Of a stretch of DNA of 48,938 nt, positions 43,737 to 48,938 are shown in pieces (position 1 is the stretch's first letter; each line of letters begins with the position of its first letter). The DNA is taken from assembly GCA_052148715.1 (NCBI GenBank), contig JBKQHQ010000243.1, forward strand, positions 1 through 48,938, in the 5' to 3' direction. A program made the position numbers and the translations under genes. The DNA comes from JBKQHQ01 sp052148715 (GTDB lineage: Bacteria > Pseudomonadota > Alphaproteobacteria > Rhizobiales > Xanthobacteraceae). The notes under the pieces are model-generated. The model made no database searches and had not been told where the DNA came from. It saw only the letters and a list, made by a program, of their open reading frames with translations.

Positions 43737-44531
43737 CTACCACAGCCCCTTCAGCCGTCCGCCATCGAGATTAAGCGAGACACCCGTGATGTAACTCGCG
43801 CGCTCGGAGCAAAGAAAGACCGTGGCGTTGGCGAGCTCCTCCGGTTTGCCGAACCGGTTGAGCGAATTTTTTCGCGCGGCGAGCCGGCGCGCCTCCTCCT
43901 CCGATTTGACGCCCAGCTCCTGCTTGAGGCCTTCGGTGTTGCGCTTCCACAGATCGGTCGCGACCCAGCCCGGGCAAATGGCGTTGACGAGCACGTTGTC
44001 CTCGCCGAATTCGGTGGCGAGCGATTTGGTCAGGTTGAGCAGCGCCGCGTTGGTCATACCGCTGCCGAACATATAGGGATCCGGCTCCTTGCCGGCGCCG
44101 CCGATCGTGTTGACGATGCGGCCCCACTTCTGCGCCTTCATCATCGGGTAGACGAGCCGGATCGCGCGCAGGAAGCCGAACAGCTTGGTCTCGAGCTGTT
44201 TTTTCATCTCCGCGTCGTCGAGCACGGCGAAGCGGCCGGAATACATCGTGCCGGCATTGTTGATCAGGATGTCGACGCCGCCGAGTTTTTCTTTGGCCGT
44301 ATTGACCATGCGCTTGATGTCGTCTTCCTTGGTCATGTCGGCCTGGACGGCGAAAACCTCCCCGCCCGTTTTCGCGGCAAGCGCGTCGCGCGCGCGGTTG
44401 AGCTTGTCGGCGTTGCGGCCGGTGATGAGGACGCGCACGCCCTCCTCCAGAAACAGCTGCGCGGTTGCAAAGCCGATGCCGCTCGTGCCGCCGGTGACAA
44501 TCGCGCGCCGGCCCTTGATGCCTAGATCCAT
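43737..44531 (-). CDS. Short-chain dehydrogenase-like protein 1, catalytic Ser/Tyr/Lys replaced
   Basis: A 264-residue SDR-fold protein. Cofactor motifs are intact: VTGGTSGIG (residues 13-20), DILINNAGT (87-95) and the C-terminal YITGVSLNLDGG. The active site is not. Ungapped comparison with FabG places G144, S157 and N161 where the catalytic Ser, Tyr and Lys should be (NTIGGAGKEPDPYMFGSGMT, then N161). K148 is a new basic residue. GGGAGGAAGAAAG lies upstream of ATG 44531. It is divergent from two close paralogues and 91 bp away. The long frame to 45380 is an antisense artefact of the second SDR. A reductase activity should not be assumed. Confidence 0.88.
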   Translation of the reverse strand: MDLGIKGRRAIVTGGTSGIGFATAQLFLEEGVRVLITGRNADKLNRARDALAAKTGGEVFAVQADMTKEDDIKRMVNTAKEKLGGVDILINNAGTMYSGRFAVLDDAEMKKQLETKLFGFLRAIRLVYPMMKAQKWGRIVNTIGGAGKEPDPYMFGSGMTNAALLNLTKSLATEFGEDNVLVNAICPGWVATDLWKRNTEGLKQELGVKSEEEARRLAARKNSLNRFGKPEELANATVFLCSERASYITGVSLNLDGGRLKGLW

Positions 44532-44622
44532 TTTCTTTCTTCCTCCCGTCGGCTTGACGCCCAAGGCTACGCCCATAAAGTATTCTTCCAATCGCAATAC
44601 AAGAGAAGAAATGCGAGGGAGG

Positions 44623-45414
44623 ATGGAGCTCGGCCTACGCGGAAAAGTTGCCGTCGTCACCGGCGCCTCGCGCGGCATCGGCTTCGCCATTGCCCGAACG
44701 CTCCTGGAGGAGGGTTGCAGCCTCGCCATTTGCGCGCGGAACGGCGAGCGCCTGGACGCGGCGGTGAGCGAGCTGGCCCGCGGCCCCTCTCGCGTCATCG
44801 GCGTGCCGACCGATGTCACCGACGAGGCGGCGGTGCAAGCATTGGTGCGCCACACGCACGACACGTTCGGTCGCATCGACATTCTCGTCAACAATGCCGG
44901 AACGCATCTGCGCGGCACGGTCGAGAGCACGACCCTGGACGTTCTGGAGCGCCAGCTGCGCGACAAGGTTTTTGGCTTCTTCTCGATGATCAAGGCGGTC
45001 TTGCCGATCATGCGGCGCCAGCGCGACGGACGCATTGTCAACATCGTCGGCCAAGCGGCCCGGCATCCGCATCCCGATCGCTTTCCCTCCGGAGTCACCA
45101 ACGCCGCGCTGATGGCGTTGACCAAATCGGTCGCCGACGCGGTTGCCTGCGACAACATCCGCGTCAACGCCGTGTGCCCGCAATACATCGAGTCGGAGCT
45201 GTTGGCCTCGCTGATCGAGAAGGAGATGCGCGAGCGCCATGTCGATCGCGCCACCGCCGCCGCGGGCTTTACCCGCTCAAATCCTCTCGGCCGCACCGGC
45301 AAGCCGGAGGAGGTTGCCGACCTCGTCGCTTTCCTGGTTTCGGATTGTGCCAATTTCGTCGCCGGCAGCTCGGTGAGCATCGACGGCGGCTATCACCGCT
45401 ACGTCTTCGGCTAA
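44623..45414 (+). CDS. Short-chain dehydrogenase-like protein 2, catalytic Ser/Tyr/Lys replaced
   Basis: A 263-residue SDR-fold protein. It has the dinucleotide motif VTGASRGIG (residues 13-20) and DILVNNAGT. At the FabG catalytic positions it has G143, S156 and N160, within NIVGQAARHPH and FPSGVTNAALMALTK. R147 takes the place of K148 in protein 1. C-terminal RTGKPEEVADLVAFLVSD and SSVSIDGGYHRY are normal for the family. GAGGGAGG precedes ATG 44623. The gene is first in an apparent five-gene operon with the third SDR and an ABC importer; 11 bases separate it from the next gene. Confidence 0.9.
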   Translation: MELGLRGKVAVVTGASRGIGFAIARTLLEEGCSLAICARNGERLDAAVSELARGPSRVIGVPTDVTDEAAVQALVRHTHDTFGRIDILVNNAGTHLRGTVESTTLDVLERQLRDKVFGFFSMIKAVLPIMRRQRDGRIVNIVGQAARHPHPDRFPSGVTNAALMALTKSVADAVACDNIRVNAVCPQYIESELLASLIEKEMRERHVDRATAAAGFTRSNPLGRTGKPEEVADLVAFLVSDCANFVAGSSVSIDGGYHRYVFG

Positions 45415-45425
45415 GAGAGCTTTTC

Positions 45426-46205
45426 ATGGATCTTAATCTTTCCGGCAAGGTGGCCCTGATCACCGGGGGCACGAGCGGCATCGGCCTTGCCATCGGGCGA
45501 CGGCTCGGCGAGGAAGGCTGCCGGGTGGCAATTTCCGCCCGCGACGCGACGAAGCTCCAATCCGTGCTCACCGAGGTTGCGTCCTCAGCGCGGGGGTTTG
45601 TCGCCGACATGCGCGAGCCTTCCGACATTGCGCGCCTGGTCGACGACGTGACCGGCGCCTTCGGCCGCATCGACATCGTCGTCAGCAACGCCGGCACCCA
45701 CCTCGCCGGGCGGCTCGAAGAGGTCGAGACCGACGCCCTCCTAAAACATCTGCAGACGAAGGTGCTCGGCCCTTGGGAGCTCGCGCGGCGCGTCGCGCCG
45801 CACATGCGTGCCCAGGGCGGCGGACGCTTCATCGTCGTCATCGGCCAAGCCGGCAAGGTGCCGCAGGCCAGCGCCATCGCCTCGAGCATCACCAACGCGG
45901 CACAGCACGCCTTCGTCAAGTCACTGTCGGACGAGCTCGCGCCGAGCAATATTCTGGTCAACGCCGTGTGCCCGAGCCGGATCAAGAGCCCGCTCACCGA
46001 TCACCTCGCGCTTTACAACGAGCTTTATCTCGGACGCAGCCTCGAGCAGCAGGAAGCCCGTTGGGGCGCGGAAGTCCCCCTCGGCCGCTGGGGTACGCCG
46101 CAGGATATCGCCAATGCGGTCGCCTTCCTGGCGTCGGACCGGGCGGCTTTCATTTGCGGTGCCAACATCGATGTCGATGGCGGGCACCAACGTTCGATAT
46201 TTTAG
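45426..46205 (+). CDS. Short-chain dehydrogenase-like protein 3, catalytic Ser/Tyr/Lys replaced
   Basis: A 259-residue SDR-fold protein, most similar by eye to proteins 1 and 2. ITGGTSGIG (residues 12-20) and DIVVSNAGT bind the cofactor. At the catalytic positions it has G140, S153 and N157 (VVIGQAGKVPQ; ASSITNAAQHAF), and K144 matches the shared basic position. It also has Ser instead of Asn in the first N of NNAG. The ending RWGTPQDIANAVAFLASD and ANIDVDGGHQRS is standard. It follows protein 2 after 11 bases and precedes the ABC ATPase by 7 bases, so these are co-transcribed. Confidence 0.9.
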   Translation: MDLNLSGKVALITGGTSGIGLAIGRRLGEEGCRVAISARDATKLQSVLTEVASSARGFVADMREPSDIARLVDDVTGAFGRIDIVVSNAGTHLAGRLEEVETDALLKHLQTKVLGPWELARRVAPHMRAQGGGRFIVVIGQAGKVPQASAIASSITNAAQHAFVKSLSDELAPSNILVNAVCPSRIKSPLTDHLALYNELYLGRSLEQQEARWGAEVPLGRWGTPQDIANAVAFLASDRAAFICGANIDVDGGHQRSIF

Positions 46206-46212
46206 GCTCGGC

Positions 46213-46983
46213 ATGATCGATCTCCGGCACGTGTCGAAGAGCTTTCACAAGCGCAATTCGGTCGTCGATGCCGTGCGGGACATCAACCTGACGATCGCGC
46301 GCCACGAGATCGTGGCCGTGATCGGACCAAGCGGCTGCGGCAAGTCCACCTTGCTCAATATGATCGCCGGTCTCTACCCGCCGACGCGCGGCGCGATCGT
46401 CTACAAGGGCGCAAGGGTAGCCGACATCAACACCGATGTCGGCTACATGACGCAGAAGGACAATCTGCTGCCTTGGCGCACTGTGCGCGACAACGTCGCC
46501 TTCCCGCTGGAGCTTGCGGGCGTCGCCAAGCCCGAACGCGAGGAACGCGCCCAAGCCGTGATCGCGCATGTCGGCCTGCAGGGTTTCGAGGACCGCTTTC
46601 CGAGTGAGCTCTCGGGAGGGATGCGCAAGCGCGCTTGCCTGGCACGCATGCTGCTGTACGGCGCCGAGACCGCCTTGCTCGATGAGCCGTTCGCGGCCCT
46701 CGACGCCCAGCTCAAGCTCGCCATGCATGATTTGCTGCTGCGGCTCGCGCACGAGAGCGAACAGACCGTCGTGCTGGTCACCCACGACCTGATGGAAGCC
46801 GTCACGCTCGCAGATCGGGTTCTTGTCTGCACGCGGCGGCCGGCGATGATTGCGCTCGAGCAGCGCATCGAACTCAAGCGCCCGCGCGACGTCTTGAACG
46901 TGCGCTTCACCGGTGAGTTCAAGGAGCTTTACGACGCCTTGTGGGAACGCCTGCGGGTCGAGTACCACGAGGAACGGGTATGA
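46213..46983 (+). CDS. ABC transporter ATP-binding protein, NitT/TauT (nitrate/sulfonate/taurine-like) type
   Basis: A 256-residue importer ATPase. Walker A is VIGPSGCGKSTLLNMIAG, the Q-loop is VGYMTQKDNLLPWRTV, the signature LSGGMRKRACLARML, Walker B ETALLDEPFAALDAQ, and the switch His lies in VLVTHDLMEAVTLAD. The signature has GGMRKR rather than the common GGMRQR, which is typical of this subfamily. The Q-loop segment LLPW and C-terminal LKRPRDVLNVRFT are characteristic of SsuB/TauB-like ATPases. The stop overlaps the permease start. It probably energises uptake of the ligand bound by the protein at 47846. Confidence 0.95.
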   Translation: MIDLRHVSKSFHKRNSVVDAVRDINLTIARHEIVAVIGPSGCGKSTLLNMIAGLYPPTRGAIVYKGARVADINTDVGYMTQKDNLLPWRTVRDNVAFPLELAGVAKPEREERAQAVIAHVGLQGFEDRFPSELSGGMRKRACLARMLLYGAETALLDEPFAALDAQLKLAMHDLLLRLAHESEQTVVLVTHDLMEAVTLADRVLVCTRRPAMIALEQRIELKRPRDVLNVRFTGEFKELYDALWERLRVEYHEERV

Positions 46984-47819
46984 CGGTGCCGGACAGCAAG
47001 CTCGAGCAACATGCGGTCCTGGACCAGGAGGTGCCGCGGCCGCGCGCGTCGCTGCAGGACGTGGGCGGGGTCGCGATGCTGTTGTGCCAGACGGCGCTCG
47101 GGATCGCCATACTCTTGGTTTGGCAGGGCGCATCGGGCAGGCTGATCGACAACTTCTTCATCTCCAATCCCGTTGAGGTCGGCCGCCGCCTCATCGGCTG
47201 GACGACGGACGGCTCGATCTTCGGGCATATCGCGGCAACCCTATACGCAACCGGCATGGGATTCTTCATCGGTGCGGTCGGCGGGGTGATCTTGGGCGTC
47301 TGGCTGGGAGTGGCGCCGTTCGCGAGCCGCCTGCTCAATCCCTACCTCAATGCGCTCAATGCCTTGCCGAAGGTCGCGCTCGCGCCGCTGTTCGTTCTCT
47401 GGTTCGGCCTCGGGATCGAGTCAAAGATCGCACTCGCCGCCGTGCTTGTGCTGTTCCTTGTCTTCCTCAACACGTTCGCCGGCGTGCGCGAGGTCGATCA
47501 GGACCTGATCGACGGGGCGCGATTAATGCGCGCGACGCACACCCAAATCATTACCAAGGTCATCATTCCCTCGGCATTGTCGTGGGTCTTTGCCGGGCTG
47601 AAAATCTCCGTGCCTTATGCGCTGATCGGCGCCGTCCTCGGCGAGATGATCGCCGCCAATCGCGGCCTTGGCTATCTGGTGCAGTTTTCCGGATCGCAAT
47701 TCGATGCCGCCGGCGTCTTCGCGGTCCTGATCGTGATCGCCCTCCTTGCCGTAGGCCTTAATTTCCTGGTCGAGATGGTGCAACATCGCATGGAACGATG
47801 GCGGATCGTCGGCCGCTGA
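46980..47819 (+). CDS. ABC transporter permease, NitT/TauT type
   Basis: A 279-residue inner-membrane protein of the BPD transport family. Six hydrophobic segments can be traced, among them MLLCQTALGIAILLVWQGAS, GHIAATLYATGMGFFIGAVG, FVLWFGLGIESKIALAAVLV and VFAVLIVIALLAVGLNFLV. The cytoplasmic EAA loop that docks on the ATPase is DQDLIDGARLMRATHTQIIT and KVIIPSALSWVFAGLK. ATG 46980 overlaps the ATPase stop (ATGA). The N-terminal about 30 residues are a cytoplasmic leader. With the ATPase and binding protein it completes one importer. Confidence 0.94.
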   Translation: MTVPDSKLEQHAVLDQEVPRPRASLQDVGGVAMLLCQTALGIAILLVWQGASGRLIDNFFISNPVEVGRRLIGWTTDGSIFGHIAATLYATGMGFFIGAVGGVILGVWLGVAPFASRLLNPYLNALNALPKVALAPLFVLWFGLGIESKIALAAVLVLFLVFLNTFAGVREVDQDLIDGARLMRATHTQIITKVIIPSALSWVFAGLKISVPYALIGAVLGEMIAANRGLGYLVQFSGSQFDAAGVFAVLIVIALLAVGLNFLVEMVQHRMERWRIVGR

Positions 47820-47845
47820 CCCAAAGGACATCGAGGAAACGCGTT

Positions 47846-48832
47846 ATGAGAATGAGTATTCTTGGCTTTGCGGCGGCCATAGCCGGCGCCCTTCTCTCCT
47901 CTGCGGCCTACGCCGAGACGGTAAGAATCACCAATATCGGCCATGGCTATTATTCCGGTGCGCTTTATGTCGCCAAGCAGGAGAAGATTTTCGAGAAATA
48001 CGGACTTGAGGCCGATATTTCCTACGTCCAAGGAGGCGCGCTGGCACTGCAGGCGACGCTGACCAAGCAGGCCGACGTCAGCGTCGTGAGCTACGAGCAC
48101 ATTCTCACCGCCGCGGTGCAGGGCAAGCGTGCCCTCGCCTTCTTCAATCTGTGCAATCGGCCCGTGAACAATGTGATCGCCAGCGAGAAGCTGTCGGGCG
48201 GCGCCGAACGGCTAAGCGTTGAAGAGAAGGTCAAGCGTCTCAAGGGCCAACGGGTGGCGATGCCGTCCGCAAATGGCTCAGGCGAAAAAATGCTGGGCGT
48301 GCTCGCCAGGAAATATGGGCTGACCCTGCCGGGCGACATCAGCAGCGTCTATCTCGGTGCCGAGGCGGGTGCTTATGTAGCGGCCTTCCAGCGCGATCTG
48401 GTCGATGCGGCGCTGCCGTTCGAACCCGCAGGGGTGCTGGTGCAACAGGCCGGCAAGGGCAAGATCTACCTCAATATCATGAGCGGCGAGATCCCGGAGT
48501 TTCGCGACATTCTCTTCATGGTGCTCGCGACCAACCCTGATATCGCCAAGGAGAAGCCCGAACTCCTGCGGAAGGTCACCCTTGCCTTCACCGACGCCGT
48601 GACGATCCTAAAAACCGATCCGAAGCGCGGCCTGGCGCTGATGGCCAAGGAATATCCGACCATGACGGCCGAAACGAACGACGAGGCCTACGCGACGGTC
48701 AGCCAGATCTGGACCGACGATGGCCACATCACGGAGCAGCAGGCGCGCGCGACCTTTGCCTATCTGCAGCCGGAAGGTTCTGCCGCGGTCGATTTCCCGG
48801 CGACCTTCAGCAATGAATTCTTGCCGAAATGA
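47846..48832 (+). CDS. ABC transporter substrate-binding protein, NMT1/ThiY-like
   Basis: A 328-residue periplasmic binding protein. The signal peptide ends at about residue 22 (FAAAIAGALLSSAAYAE). VRITNIGHGYYSGALYVAKQ and KYGLEADISYVQGGALALQA are typical first-lobe segments of NMT1/SsuA/ThiY-like proteins, and VAMPSANGSGEKMLGVLARK begins the second lobe. Proteins of this group bind nitrate, sulfonates, taurine, pyrimidines or aromatic acids, so the ligand cannot be named; SDR neighbours suggest a ligand with a hydroxyl, keto or carboxyl group. GAGGA lies before ATG 47846. It is the last gene of the operon, followed within 10 bases by a MITE-like repeat. Confidence 0.92.
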   Translation: MRMSILGFAAAIAGALLSSAAYAETVRITNIGHGYYSGALYVAKQEKIFEKYGLEADISYVQGGALALQATLTKQADVSVVSYEHILTAAVQGKRALAFFNLCNRPVNNVIASEKLSGGAERLSVEEKVKRLKGQRVAMPSANGSGEKMLGVLARKYGLTLPGDISSVYLGAEAGAYVAAFQRDLVDAALPFEPAGVLVQQAGKGKIYLNIMSGEIPEFRDILFMVLATNPDIAKEKPELLRKVTLAFTDAVTILKTDPKRGLALMAKEYPTMTAETNDEAYATVSQIWTDDGHITEQQARATFAYLQPEGSAAVDFPATFSNEFLPK

Positions 48833-48840
48833 AGAGGCCG

Positions 48841-48938
48841 CGTAGGGTGGGCAAAGGCGGCCGAGACGTCGCCGGGTCGGCACAGTGCGCGTTCCGCCGT
48901 GCCCACGCGGTGGGGTTGGCAAAGCCCGACCGCGTGGG
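48841..48938. mobile_element. Partial second copy of the MITE-like element
   Basis: CGTAGGGTGGGCAAAGGCGG begins at 48841 and the sequence then follows the reverse complement of the 21546-21722 element, including CGCGTTCCGCCGTGCCCACG, to the right edge. It is in the opposite orientation to the first copy and is cut by the window. It starts 9 bases after the stop of the binding-protein gene. Confidence 0.75.

Noticed and set aside
43737..45380. 547-codon reading of the minus-strand SDR 1 gene
   Set aside because: Codons beyond 44531 are antisense to SDR 2 and precede the ribosome site; the SDR starts at MDLGIKG.

Overview
The window looks like chromosomal DNA of an alphaproteobacterium in the order Hyphomicrobiales, near the Bradyrhizobium / Rhodopseudomonas / Xanthobacteraceae relatives. 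This rests on four things I can see: high G+C with strong third-position G/C bias; the housekeeping order coaBC-dut and divL-tsaE/amgK-murU-addB-addA-trxA facing folC-accD-trpA-trpB-trpF-lapA-ihfB-sppA-rpsA-cmk-aroA; an AccD whose zinc-ribbon cysteines are lost, as I recall for this order; and several families of dispersed palindromic repeats. No rRNA, phage, IS transposase or CRISPR array is visible. One tRNA gene is present.

Layout. 1-2400 (+): the 3' end of ubiB, with an in-frame stop near the window edge, then coaBC and dut, overlapping. 2500-5580 (+): an Rrf2-type regulator, an FAD monooxygenase and a cysteine synthase. 5800-17630 (+): a run of cell-cycle, cell-wall and DNA-repair genes. 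DivL (pseudo-kinase with Tyr in place of the phospho-acceptor His) is followed by a TsaE-AmgK fusion, MurU, AddB and AddA; the last four are tightly packed with start/stop overlaps or short gaps. trxA and a clear terminator follow. 18126-30670 (-): a long block that, in transcription order, is aroA-cmk-rpsA-sppA-ihfB-lapA-(ornithine cyclodeaminase homologue)-trpF-trpB-trpA-accD-folC. It is interrupted by a 177-bp MITE-like palindrome between trpB and trpA and by REP-like elements at three other intergenic sites. 30930-32170 (+): a zinc-ribbon/acidic-tail protein, tRNA-Ala(GGC) and a small membrane methyltransferase-like protein.

32258-43580 is accessory in character and rich in exported redox proteins. 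It holds an orphan SorA-like sulfite oxidase with a Tat signal, a GGDEF diguanylate cyclase, a secreted haem c / propeller protein, a patatin-like lipase, a secreted caspase-like protease with a SPOR domain, a SoxC-like sulfite dehydrogenase coupled to a one-haem SoxD-like cytochrome, and a 57-residue membrane protein too short for ordinary ORF calling.

43737-48832 is the most unusual part. Three paralogous short-chain dehydrogenase-like proteins (one divergent, two co-directional) sit with a complete NitT/TauT-type ABC importer (ATPase, permease, binding protein). All three keep the NAD(P)-binding motifs but have replaced the catalytic Ser, Tyr and Lys at identical alignment positions by Gly, Ser and Asn, and share a new basic residue four positions after the lost Ser. 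This suggests a distinct SDR subfamily with another chemistry or a binding role, tied to uptake of one substrate. The window ends inside a second copy of the MITE found between trpB and trpA.
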